Shown here: one piece after another, positions 40,967 to 49,270 of the stretch
Layout of the letters: each line of letters begins with the position of its first letter
Numbering within the stretch: the first letter of the stretch is position 1
Notes under the pieces: model-generated
What the model saw: the letters and a program-made list of their open reading frames with translations, nothing else
The model's database searches: none
What the model was told of the DNA's origin: nothing
Program-made: the position numbers and the translations under genes
NCBI RefSeq assembly: GCF_007641255.1
Contig: NZ_CP036259.1
Location: forward strand, 1,798,001 to 1,862,000
Length of the DNA stretch: 64,000 nt
From: Sporomusa termitida
Lineage (GTDB): Bacteria; Bacillota; Negativicutes; Sporomusales; Sporomusaceae
Reading direction: 5' to 3'

Positions 40967-40967
40967 A

Positions 40968-42071
40968 TTGTCTGACAAACCGATGCGCAAGGGGATTACT
41001 ACAGGAACCTGTGCGGCTGCCGCCGCTAAAGCTGCGATAATGGCCTGGAAAGGGCAGCCTGTGGCCGCAGTTGAGGTAATTTCACCGCAGGGGGTGGCGC
41101 TGGTAGCGCCAGTGGCCGGCAGCTATGCAATTGCCGGCGGTGGTACGGCCTGGGTTATTAAAGACGCCGGTGATGACCCGGATATTACCAACGGGGTAAA
41201 AATTGTAGCTGAAATTATGATAAGCGGTGAGCCAGGCGTAATGATTAAAGCCGGTGAAGGAGTCGGGACAGTGACCAAGCCGGGGCTAGCGATGCCTGTG
41301 GGTGAGCCGGCGGTGAATCCCGGGCCGCGGGCTATGATTAGCCGGGCTGTTGAGGAGTGCCTGCCGCCGGGCATGGGCGCGGTCGTGACGATCTCTGTAC
41401 CCGGCGGGGAAAAACTGGCTACCAGAACGCTGAATCCAATCCTCGGGATTGTTGGCGGTTTATCCATTATCGGCACTACCGGTATTGTTGAACCGATGTC
41501 AGAAGAAGCGTTTAAGAATTCGCTTGTGCCGCAAATCAGTGTGGTACAGGCCTTGGGATATAATGAGATCGTATTTGCCCCGGGAAAAATTGGCCAGGAT
41601 ATCGCAATCAACCGCTATGGTATCCCGGCCGCCGCTGTTGTTCAGACCAGCAACTTTATCGGGCATATGCTGGAGCATGCCGTTAAATATGGCATGCGCC
41701 GGGTGCTTTTATTCGGTCATCTCGGAAAAATAGTCAAAGTATCGGCTGGCATATTTCATACCCATAACCGGATGGCTGACGCCAGACTGGAAACGCTGGC
41801 CGCCTATCTGGCCGCCGGCGGCGCGCCTCAGGCCGCAGTTGAGGAGGTTTTGGCCTCCACTACGACCGAGGCTGTCATGCCGATTATTGCCCGTTATGAT
41901 ATGACGGCTGTGTACAAGGTGTTGGCTGAGCGGGCCAGTGCCCGGGCCGAGCGGTATGTGTTCGGCGATTTGGCCGTGGGGACAGTGATTGTCACACTGA
42001 AGGGCGAGATACTGGGGCTTGATCAGACAGCCAGGGAAATTGGAGGCCATTTAGGATGGAACATCAGATAG
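40968..42071 (+). CDS. cbiD: Cobalt-precorrin-5B C1-methyltransferase CbiD, 367 aa
   Basis: CbiD methylates C1 after ring contraction in the anaerobic pathway. The start contains MRKGITTGTCAAAAAKAA, the family signature, and later FVTxxxxHIGK-like HLGKIVKVSAGIFHTHNRMAD. TTG 40968 is chosen because AAGGGGG is 7 bases upstream; ATG 40983 is a possible alternative but lacks a site. First gene of the operon, under riboswitch control, and it overlaps cbiE by 16 bases. Confidence 0.93.
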   Translation: MSDKPMRKGITTGTCAAAAAKAAIMAWKGQPVAAVEVISPQGVALVAPVAGSYAIAGGGTAWVIKDAGDDPDITNGVKIVAEIMISGEPGVMIKAGEGVGTVTKPGLAMPVGEPAVNPGPRAMISRAVEECLPPGMGAVVTISVPGGEKLATRTLNPILGIVGGLSIIGTTGIVEPMSEEAFKNSLVPQISVVQALGYNEIVFAPGKIGQDIAINRYGIPAAAVVQTSNFIGHMLEHAVKYGMRRVLLFGHLGKIVKVSAGIFHTHNRMADARLETLAAYLAAGGAPQAAVEEVLASTTTEAVMPIIARYDMTAVYKVLAERASARAERYVFGDLAVGTVIVTLKGEILGLDQTAREIGGHLGWNIR

Positions 42072-42682
42072 TAGTTGTGGGCATTGGCCCTGGTTCGCCT
42101 GATTATGTGCTGCCTATCGCGAGCCGGATTATTGCCGGGGCGAAGGTTTTGGTGGGCAGTCAGCGGGCGCTTGACACATTTGGCTCAGCCAACCAGGTTA
42201 GCCGGATTATAGATAAAGATATTCAGGGCGTGCTTGACTTTATCGGGCAGCAGCTTACTTGTCAGGATGTAATTGTGCTGGTGTCGGGAGATCCCGGGTT
42301 TTACAGTATGCTGACTGCGCTCAGGAGCCGGTTCGCGCCTGCGCGTATCCGGGTTATCCCCGGCATCAGCTCGGTGCAGCTGGCGTTTGCCCGTCTTGCC
42401 GAAGTCTGGCAGGATGCGGCCTTGCTTAGTATGCATGGCCGCAAGGCGGCTGATGAGCTGCTTAAATTCAGGCCGGGCTATAAACTGGGTATTTTAACCG
42501 ATCCTCAGCATAATCCTGGCCATATTGCCCGCATTTTGTTAGCGCAGGGGTGGCCGGAAACGGCGTGTGTCTGGCTGTGCACCAATTTGTCTTATGATAA
42601 TGAAGAGGTAGCGGCGCTGACTTTAGCCGAGACGGTGGCTACACCCGGTTTTGAACATAGTGTAATGGTGGTGAAGGCATGA
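42056..42682 (+). CDS. cbiE: Cobalt-precorrin-7 C5-methyltransferase CbiE, 208 aa
   Basis: A tetrapyrrole methylase of the SAM-dependent class III fold: VVVGIGPGSPDYVLP at the start, VSGDPGFYSML with the SAM loop, and VIPGISSVQLAFARL. CbiE methylates C5. Start ATG 42056 lies within cbiD, with GGAGG 10 bases upstream. Its end overlaps cbiT by 4 bases. In many bacteria the two are fused as CobL; here they are separate. Confidence 0.9.
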   Translation: MEHQIVVVGIGPGSPDYVLPIASRIIAGAKVLVGSQRALDTFGSANQVSRIIDKDIQGVLDFIGQQLTCQDVIVLVSGDPGFYSMLTALRSRFAPARIRVIPGISSVQLAFARLAEVWQDAALLSMHGRKAADELLKFRPGYKLGILTDPQHNPGHIARILLAQGWPETACVWLCTNLSYDNEEVAALTLAETVATPGFEHSVMVVKA

Positions 42683-43260
42683 ACCATAAGCTGGGAATTC
42701 CCGACAGCGAGTTTATCCGGGGCGGTATCCCGATGACCAAGCAGGAAATCAGGATATTGACCCTGGCGAAAGCGGGGATTGGTGCTGCTGATACTGTTAT
42801 TGACATTGGTGCCGGTACCGGCTCTTTGTCAGTCGAGGCGGCTTTGCTGGCCAGCCGGGGCCGGGTAATTGCCATTGAGCGGGAACCGGAAGGTGTTGAT
42901 CTAATTAAGGTTAATGCCGCTAAATTTCAGGCTGCCAATGTTGAAGTCATATTAGGTGCTGCCCCGGAAGCGCTGGCCGGGCTGCCGGCGGCTGACGTAA
43001 TTTTAATTGGCGGCAGCGGCGGCAGGCTGCCTGAGATTCTCAGCGGTGCCGACCGTTTGCTTAAGCCGGGCGGCAGAATAATTATAACGGCGGTTACGGT
43101 GGAGACGTTAGCAGCTGCCCTTGGCAGCATGCGGCAACGGACTGAGTACAATGTTGAAGCCTGCTGTATTCAGGTTACCCGTCTCCAGCAGGCTGGTGCC
43201 AGCAATATGTTTAAAGCACTTAATCCGATTTATATAATTGCCTGTGGTAAAAACGGGTAG
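42679..43260 (+). CDS. cbiT: Cobalt-precorrin-6B C15-methyltransferase CbiT, 193 aa
   Basis: CbiT methylates C15 and decarboxylates the C12 acetate side chain. It has a Rossmann-type SAM fold with DSEFIRGGIPMTKQEIR, then VIDIGAGTGSLSVEAALL and VIAIEREPEG. The N-terminus IPDSEFIRG is the usual CbiT opening. It overlaps the cbiE stop by 4 bases (ATGA). It is the second half of what CobL does in aerobes. Confidence 0.92.
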   Translation: MNHKLGIPDSEFIRGGIPMTKQEIRILTLAKAGIGAADTVIDIGAGTGSLSVEAALLASRGRVIAIEREPEGVDLIKVNAAKFQAANVEVILGAAPEALAGLPAADVILIGGSGGRLPEILSGADRLLKPGGRIIITAVTVETLAAALGSMRQRTEYNVEACCIQVTRLQQAGASNMFKALNPIYIIACGKNG

Positions 43261-43304
43261 CTGTCGAAGCAATGAACAGGGAAGAAGAAGGGAGCACAAG
43301 TGAA

Positions 43305-44069
43305 ATGAATGTATTTTTTGTAGGAGCCGGACCGGGCGACCCTGAGCTCATAACCGTGAAAGGGCAGCGTCTTTTAGGTCAGGCGGATATTATTATCTAT
43401 GCCGGTTCGCTGGTAAACCCGGCGCTGTTATCGTTGGCCAAAAATGGGGCTGTGATTTATAATAGCGCTTCCATGACCCTGGCTGAAGTTATTGCCGTGA
43501 TGACGGCGGGGGTTAAGGACAACAAGCTGGTGGTCAGGCTTCATACCGGTGACCCCAGCATCTATGGCGCCATCCAGGAACAAATGGATGCGCTGGCGGC
43601 CCAAAATATTACCTTTGAGGTTATACCGGGGGTGAGTTCCTTCCTGGCCACAGCGGCGGCCTTAAAACAGGAATATACCCTGCCCGATGTCTCACAAACG
43701 GTGATTATTACCCGCCTGGAGGGCCGTACACCTGTTCCGGAAAAAGAGAAATTAGCGGCCCTGGCCAGCCATGAAGCAACGATGTGTATCTTTTTGAGTG
43801 TTCATATGCTGGATGATGTGGTTAAAGAGCTTGTCGACGGCGGTTATGCCTGCGAAACGCCTGTGGCTATCGTCCAGAAGGCTTCCTGGCCTGATCAGAA
43901 AATCTTTCGCGGCACTTTGGCCACGATTGCGCAAGTTGCCCGGGAGAGCGGTATTGACCGTACGGCCATGATTGTTGTGGGTAAGGTTTTACATACCGAT
44001 TATGCTTTGTCCCGCTTGTATGCTCCTGAATTTGGCCATATGTTCAGGCCGGCACAGGAGGGGCGGTAG
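43305..44069 (+). CDS. cbiF: Cobalt-precorrin-4 C11-methyltransferase CbiF, 254 aa
   Basis: CbiF methylates C11. MNVFFVGAGPGDPELITVKGQRLL at the start, RLHTGDPSIYGAIQEQ in the SAM loop, and VIPGVSSFLATAAAL are the family marks. ATG 43305 is chosen because AAGGGAG is upstream and the resulting length fits the family; an earlier ATG at 43272 adds an acidic extension not seen in homologs. It is followed 3 bases later by cbiG. Confidence 0.92.
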   Translation: MNVFFVGAGPGDPELITVKGQRLLGQADIIIYAGSLVNPALLSLAKNGAVIYNSASMTLAEVIAVMTAGVKDNKLVVRLHTGDPSIYGAIQEQMDALAAQNITFEVIPGVSSFLATAAALKQEYTLPDVSQTVIITRLEGRTPVPEKEKLAALASHEATMCIFLSVHMLDDVVKELVDGGYACETPVAIVQKASWPDQKIFRGTLATIAQVARESGIDRTAMIVVGKVLHTDYALSRLYAPEFGHMFRPAQEGR

Positions 44070-44072
44070 GTT

Positions 44073-45146
44073 GTGAAGCTAGCAGTCATTTCTGTGACTA
44101 ATAAAGGGGCCGAACTGGCCGGTCGTTTAGCGCCATGCCTGGGATCTGATGTTGATTTATATGTTAAGGCCGGGCGTAATCCGATCAATTCACCGCACTC
44201 CTATCAGTCCTTAAGTGATTTGGTTCATGAAATATTTCCCCGGTACGAAGGGTTTATCTTTATCATGGCGACAGGTATTGTTGTGCGGGTTATTGCCCCG
44301 TTCGTCCAGGACAAACGGATTGATCCGGCTGTCGTGGTTATGGATGATGGCGGCAACTTTGTCATTAGTCTGTTATCAGGTCATATTGGCGGTGCGAACG
44401 ATTTAACCCGGCTGATAGCGGCGGCCGCCGGTGCAACCGCCGTTATTACCACCGCTACCGATATTGCCAGCCTGCCGGCTGCTGATGTGCTGGCAGTTAA
44501 GCTTGAACTGGAGATCGAGCCTTTTTCCGCTTTAAAAACCATTAATTCGGCAATCGTTAATGGTGACCGGGTCGTATTTTTGATTGACAAAGCCTTAACC
44601 GGGTACCAGCATTATCTTGATTTGGCGGCGAAGCAGGGGGTTGAACTGGCCGGTCTTGATGAGCTGGCCTGTAAGGCTGGCTATGATGCGGCGGTGATTA
44701 TCACTGACAGGCAGCTTGCTGTTGACAAGCCTCATCTCTATCTGCGCCCGGCCAGCCTGGCCGTTGGTGTGGGCTGCCGCCGCGGCGCTACCGGCGGGGA
44801 GGTCCTGGCCGCGATCAAACAGGCGTGCAGCGAGATTGGCCGTAGTATTAAGAGTGTCGCCGTTATTGGCAGCACGATTGTCAAAGAGCATGAAATCGGG
44901 TTATTGGCAGCAGCCGAGCAGCTGGATGTGCCGATTGAATTTTTCAACAATGAACAGCTGGCACAATGTATTGAACAAAATAAACTAGCATTATCTGATT
45001 TTGTTAATGAAACGATAGGAGTGGGAAATGTATGCGAACCAGCAGCAATTCTAACAGGACAGAGCAGCAACCTGCTGTTGCCGAAAACCAAGTATCACAA
45101 GGTAACTGTTGCCATTGCACCGGTAAAATATCGGTGGTGGGAATAG
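44073..45146 (+). CDS. cbiG: Cobalt-precorrin-5A hydrolase CbiG, 357 aa
   Basis: CbiG opens the lactone ring and releases acetaldehyde. The N-terminal part has FIMATGIVVRVIAPF and LLSGHIGGANDLT, the C-terminal domain has VGVGCRRGATGGEVLAAI and GVGNVCEPAAILT. GTG 44073 is the start. The last 115 bases also encode the N-terminus of cbiH in another frame, and both readings look real, because the CbiG end is conserved. Confidence 0.9.
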   Translation: MKLAVISVTNKGAELAGRLAPCLGSDVDLYVKAGRNPINSPHSYQSLSDLVHEIFPRYEGFIFIMATGIVVRVIAPFVQDKRIDPAVVVMDDGGNFVISLLSGHIGGANDLTRLIAAAAGATAVITTATDIASLPAADVLAVKLELEIEPFSALKTINSAIVNGDRVVFLIDKALTGYQHYLDLAAKQGVELAGLDELACKAGYDAAVIITDRQLAVDKPHLYLRPASLAVGVGCRRGATGGEVLAAIKQACSEIGRSIKSVAVIGSTIVKEHEIGLLAAAEQLDVPIEFFNNEQLAQCIEQNKLALSDFVNETIGVGNVCEPAAILTGQSSNLLLPKTKYHKVTVAIAPVKYRWWE

Positions 45147-45856
45147 GGCCGGGCAGTTTAATTGATATGACACCCCGGGCCCGTCAGGCGGTTGAAACTG
45201 CTGAGGTAATTGTCGGCTATGACACCTATTTACACCTGATCCAGGATTTGCTGGCAGGCAAAGCTACGATCGGTACCGGGATGATGCAGGAAATTGACCG
45301 CTGCCAGGCGGCGGTAGAGCAGGCTATGAGCGGCAAACAGGTGGCCGTAATCTCCAGCGGCGACCCTGGTGTCTATGGCATGGCCGGTCTGGTGCTGGAG
45401 CTTGTTGGCAAGTATCCTGCCACACTGCAGCCGGAGGTTGTCGTGGTACCTGGTATCAGTGCCGTCAGTGCCGCCGCCGCCGTTCTGGGGGCGCCATTAA
45501 TGCATGATTTTGCTGTTATTAGCCTGAGTGATCTGCTGACACCGTGGGAGGTTATTGAAAAACGCATTGCCATGGCGGCAGCCGGTGACTTTGTTATTGC
45601 GATCTATAATCCTAAAAGCATCAGGCGAACAAGTCAAATTGAGGCAGTGCGCGAAATTACGCTGCAGCATCGTGGTCCGAATACCCCTGTCGGCATTGTG
45701 CATCATGCAACCAGAGACAAAGAGGATATGACGCTGTCAACTCTCGACGGTTTTACGAATGAGCATATTGATATGTTTTCCCTGGTGCTGATTGGCAACA
45801 GCCAGACTTATGTAGCTGATGGGAAAATGATTACCCCCCGGGGCTACCGGCTGTGA
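45032..45856 (+). CDS. cbiH: Precorrin-3B / cobalt-factor III C17-methyltransferase CbiH, 274 aa
   Basis: CbiH adds the C17 methyl and contracts the ring. The core begins ISVVGIGPGSLIDMTPRA (about residue 33), with SSGDPGVYGMAGLVLE and VVPGISAVSAAAAVLG. ATG 45032 has TAGGAG at the right distance, which supports an unusual 32-residue N-terminal extension containing CCHC. Without it no ATG is available near the core. The extension overlaps cbiG by 115 bases in another reading frame. Confidence 0.88.
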   Translation: MRTSSNSNRTEQQPAVAENQVSQGNCCHCTGKISVVGIGPGSLIDMTPRARQAVETAEVIVGYDTYLHLIQDLLAGKATIGTGMMQEIDRCQAAVEQAMSGKQVAVISSGDPGVYGMAGLVLELVGKYPATLQPEVVVVPGISAVSAAAAVLGAPLMHDFAVISLSDLLTPWEVIEKRIAMAAAGDFVIAIYNPKSIRRTSQIEAVREITLQHRGPNTPVGIVHHATRDKEDMTLSTLDGFTNEHIDMFSLVLIGNSQTYVADGKMITPRGYRL

Positions 45857-46629
45857 TTCTGGTGCTGGCCGGAACTCTTGACGGCCGGGAACTGGCAGCG
45901 AAGCTGACGGCAATGGGTTATCCGGTTGTTGTATCGGTAATCAGTGATTACGGCCGCAATCTGGCTGAAGCTCCAGGTCTTAGTGTTCTTGTCGGACAAC
46001 TGGCCCTGGAAGACATGAAGCAGCTTATCGGTGCCCGGGCCATCAAGGTACTTGTGGATGCCAGTCATCCTTATGCGGTTAATGGTTCGATAAATGCAAT
46101 GGCGGCCTGTGAAGCCACCGGTATTCAATATATCAGGTATGAACGGGCTGAGGTAAGTGTGCCGGCCGATTACAGCCGGTTATATACAGCCGGTAATGCC
46201 GGCGAAGCCGCTATAATTGCCGCCGGACTAGGCCGGGTGATTTTTCTGACCACCGGCAGCCGCACCCTTGGACTATTTAAAAATGAGCCGTTATTGGCCT
46301 CCTGCCGGCTGATTGCGCGGGTTCTGCCGCAACCGGAGGTAATTGCCGAGTGTATTGAACTGGGGTTTAATCCTGGTGACATTGTTGCCATGCAGGGGCC
46401 TTTTTCCCATTGTTTTAATGTGGCGATGTTTAAAGAATATGCAACTGAGGTAATCATAACCAAAAACAGCGGCAGCATCGGCGGTGCCGATACTAAGATT
46501 TCGGCAGCGGTAGAATTGAATCTGCCGGTTATTGTAATTGGCCGCCCGGCTGTTGCGTATAAAAACCTGTGTCTGACCCGGCAAGAAGTAATTAATATGG
46601 TGCTGGAGGTAATATCATGGAATTCATAA
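45853..46629 (+). CDS. cbiJ: Cobalt-precorrin-6A reductase CbiJ, 258 aa
   Basis: CbiJ reduces cobalt-precorrin-6A with NADPH. MILVLAGTLDGRELAAKL, DASHPYAVNGSINAM, and ITKNSGSIGGADTKI are the family motifs. The GTG start overlaps the cbiH stop (GTGA). It ends by overlapping cbiC by 13 bases, consistent with a polycistronic message. Confidence 0.9.
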   Translation: MILVLAGTLDGRELAAKLTAMGYPVVVSVISDYGRNLAEAPGLSVLVGQLALEDMKQLIGARAIKVLVDASHPYAVNGSINAMAACEATGIQYIRYERAEVSVPADYSRLYTAGNAGEAAIIAAGLGRVIFLTTGSRTLGLFKNEPLLASCRLIARVLPQPEVIAECIELGFNPGDIVAMQGPFSHCFNVAMFKEYATEVIITKNSGSIGGADTKISAAVELNLPVIVIGRPAVAYKNLCLTRQEVINMVLEVISWNS

Positions 46630-47243
46630 AAGACCCGCTGGCCATTGAAAAACGCAGTATGGAGATTATTGCCCCTTATCTGGCAGGGTTTGACTTAGAC
46701 GAACAAACCACTAAGGTTTTTTCACGTATTATTCATGCTGCCGGGGATCCGGACTATGCCAACATTATAAAAGTTCATCCTGAGGCTATAGCCGCCGGTT
46801 TGCAGGCCCTGAAGGCCGGTTGTGATATTTACTGTGACGTTGAAATGGTGCGTACCGGGATTAACAAACGCCGGCTGGCCGAACTGGGAGGGCAGGCCTA
46901 CTGTCTGGTGGCTGATCCGGCGGTGGCTGCAGAGGCGAAAGCGGCGGGGATTACCCGGTCAATGGCCGCGATGCGTAAATTCGGCGCTCAGCTTAACGGG
47001 GCGATTGTGGCGATTGGCAATGCACCGACAGCCTTGTTTGAAGTGTTAAAAATGGTTAAAGAAGAGAAGATTAAACCGGCGCTGATCATTGGTGTGCCTG
47101 TTGGTTTTGTCGGCGCGGCGGAGTCCAAAGAGTTGCTGTATACCACCACGTCTGTCCCCTTTATCACTGTACTGGGCAACAAGGGGGGCAGTCCGATTGC
47201 GGCCGCTTCTGTCAATGCTGTTATGTACATGTTGGGCCGCTAG
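46617..47243 (+). CDS. cbiC: Precorrin-8X methylmutase CbiC, 208 aa
   Basis: CbiC moves the methyl group from C11 to C12. MEFIKDPLAIEKRSMEII and HAAGDPDYANIIK are at the start; GNAPTALFEVL and VGVPVGFVGAAESKELL near the end are the family marks. ATG 46617 has GGAGG 7 bases upstream. It is followed by a gap of 49 bases before cbiA. Confidence 0.94.
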   Translation: MEFIKDPLAIEKRSMEIIAPYLAGFDLDEQTTKVFSRIIHAAGDPDYANIIKVHPEAIAAGLQALKAGCDIYCDVEMVRTGINKRRLAELGGQAYCLVADPAVAAEAKAAGITRSMAAMRKFGAQLNGAIVAIGNAPTALFEVLKMVKEEKIKPALIIGVPVGFVGAAESKELLYTTTSVPFITVLGNKGGSPIAAASVNAVMYMLGR

Positions 47244-47292
47244 GCTTTTGCGGCGGAGAATAGCGGCAGCGCATAATTAGGAGGATGTTGAT

Positions 47293-48699
47293 ATGGGCCA
47301 AGTGCATATTCCCCGGGTGGTTATTGCCGGGGTTAGCAGTGGTGCAGGCAAAACAACAATTGTTACCGGCATGCTGGCGGCTTTAGCCGGACGGGGCCTT
47401 AAGGTGCAGTCCTATAAAGTCGGCCCTGACTATATCGATCCGGGATTTCACCGGCTGGCCAGCGGCAAAAGCGCACATAACCTTGATACCTGGCTGGTGC
47501 CGCCGGACTGTCTGGCGGAGATCTTTGCCAGTACGGCGGCCGGTAATGATATTGCCGTTATCGAAGGCGTTATGGGGCTGTATGACGGCGGGCGCGCCGG
47601 TGTCAGCAGCACGGCGGCCATTGCTAAAATGCTGAATGCACCGGTGGTATTGGTTATTGATGCTAAATCAATGGGGGAAAGTGCTGCTGCTATTGCCTTA
47701 GGTTTTAAAATGTATGACCCGGAGGTTAATCTGGCTGGTGTGATTATTAACCGGCTGGGCTCGGAAACCCACCGGCTCATGGTCTGTGAGGCCCTTGGCA
47801 AAGTGGGCATTCCCGTCATTGGGGCCGTTTTTCGTAATAATGAACTGACCATGCCTGAGCGTCACCTGGGTCTTACACCGGTGACTGAACATGAGGCGGC
47901 TGCTGCTGTGGCGGAGATGGGCCGCCAGGTCGCCCGGCAAGTGGCGCTGGATGATCTGCTGGCCCTGGCTAATGCCACCGGCCCACTCCCGGTCCGCTCA
48001 CTGCCACCGGTTAAACAGCCGGTAATTAAAGCCCGGATCGGTGTGGCCCGGGACAAGGTGTTTACCTTTTACTATCCCTCCAGTCTTGAAATCCTGGCGG
48101 CGTTTGGGGCAGAAATAATTCCCTTCAGCCCCCTTACAGACAGCCGCTTGCCGGCTGTGGACGGAATTGTGCTGGGGGGGGGATTTCCCGAAATGTTTGT
48201 CAAAGAATTGTCGGCCAACAGCCTGATGCGCAATGATATATTACAGGCGGCAGGGCGCGGCCTGCCTGTCTATGCCGAGTGCGGCGGCCTGATGTATCTG
48301 GCCCGGCAGATTATAGATTTTGACGGCCGCGCTTATGATATGGCCGGCGTGATTCCGGCCGTCTGCCAGATGCAGCCTAAGCTGGAAACAGTAGGCTATG
48401 TGGAAGCAACCGCCCTCAATAACAGTGTATTGTGTGAAACCGGGGAGACTTTGCGCGGCCACGAGTTTCATTTTTCCCGCATGCTGCCAGATAACGCTGC
48501 CGGGGAGTTTCCCTGGGCGTTTGCGTTTAAAAAAATGAGGACAGGGGCTGTCTATCATGGCGGCTATGCCGCCGATAACGTAGTAGCCTCCTATTTGCAC
48601 ATGCATTTTGCCGGCAACCGGCAGGCGGCCGAACGGTTTGTTGAACAGTGCTCGCGGTACCGCTTACGCAGTCAGGGAGGTAAGAAATATGGCCGGTAA
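47293..48699 (+). CDS. cbiA: Cobyrinate a,c-diamide synthase CbiA, 468 aa
   Basis: CbiA uses glutamine and ATP to amidate the a and c side chains. The N-terminal ATPase part starts VVIAGVSSGAGKTTIVTGML; the C-terminal class I glutaminase domain has PVYAECGGLMYLA (nucleophile Cys) and ends RGHEFHFSRM then YLHMHF (His). ATG 47293 follows AGGAGG. Its 3-prime end overlaps cobU by 11 bases. Confidence 0.93.
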   Translation: MGQVHIPRVVIAGVSSGAGKTTIVTGMLAALAGRGLKVQSYKVGPDYIDPGFHRLASGKSAHNLDTWLVPPDCLAEIFASTAAGNDIAVIEGVMGLYDGGRAGVSSTAAIAKMLNAPVVLVIDAKSMGESAAAIALGFKMYDPEVNLAGVIINRLGSETHRLMVCEALGKVGIPVIGAVFRNNELTMPERHLGLTPVTEHEAAAAVAEMGRQVARQVALDDLLALANATGPLPVRSLPPVKQPVIKARIGVARDKVFTFYYPSSLEILAAFGAEIIPFSPLTDSRLPAVDGIVLGGGFPEMFVKELSANSLMRNDILQAAGRGLPVYAECGGLMYLARQIIDFDGRAYDMAGVIPAVCQMQPKLETVGYVEATALNNSVLCETGETLRGHEFHFSRMLPDNAAGEFPWAFAFKKMRTGAVYHGGYAADNVVASYLHMHFAGNRQAAERFVEQCSRYRLRSQGGKKYGR

Positions 48700-49270
48700 A
48701 ATTATTTTAGTGACCGGTGGCGCCCGCAGCGGCAAAAGCACCTTTGCCGAACGCTATGCTGCTCAAGGCAACCGGCAGGTGGCTTATATTGCCACTGCCC
48801 AGATCTATGATGAGGAAATGAAAGAACGGGTGGCTGTTCATCAACGCCGCCGTCCGGCAGGCTGGACGACATTTGAAGCACCATACAGGGCTGAATTGGC
48901 TATGGCCCAGGCTGTCCGGCAGGCGGACGCCGTATTGTTCGATTGTCTGACCCTCTACACAAGTAATCTGCTGCTGGCGCCGGCGGCGCCGGCTAACCGG
49001 GAAGAACGCTGCCAGTCTGTGCTGGGGGCGATTGACACCTTGCTGGCCAGTGCTAAGCAGGAGCACGCAGATGTCATTTTTGTCAGTAATGAAGTCGGGT
49101 TCGGGATTGTGCCTGATAATGCGCTGGCCCGTGAATACCGGGATGTGACCGGACTTGTCAATCAAAAAATTGCCGGCCAGGCCGACGAGGCTTATTTGGT
49201 AGTCAGCGGTCTGGCTGTTGAGTTAAAGAAGATAGCTGTTGGTCTGGGGGAGGTTGGGTTTAATGGCTAA
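48689..49270 (+). CDS. cobU: Adenosylcobinamide kinase / guanylyltransferase CobU, 193 aa
   Basis: CobU phosphorylates adenosylcobinamide and joins it to GMP. Walker A is GGARSGKSTFAE, then AYIATAQIYDEEMKERV and RRPAGWTTFEAP with the His-containing HQRRRP, and VSNEVGFGIVPDN. ATG 48689 follows GGGAGG by 9 bases; a longer in-frame start lies inside cbiA. It overlaps cobQ by 8 bases. Confidence 0.93.
   Translation: MAGKIILVTGGARSGKSTFAERYAAQGNRQVAYIATAQIYDEEMKERVAVHQRRRPAGWTTFEAPYRAELAMAQAVRQADAVLFDCLTLYTSNLLLAPAAPANREERCQSVLGAIDTLLASAKQEHADVIFVSNEVGFGIVPDNALAREYRDVTGLVNQKIAGQADEAYLVVSGLAVELKKIAVGLGEVGFNG

Noticed and set aside
40577-41040. Plus-strand frames of 97 and 73 codons across the riboswitch and its linker
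   Set aside because: They overlap the conserved aptamer and the terminator, lack ribosome-binding sites, and the second runs into cbiD out of frame.
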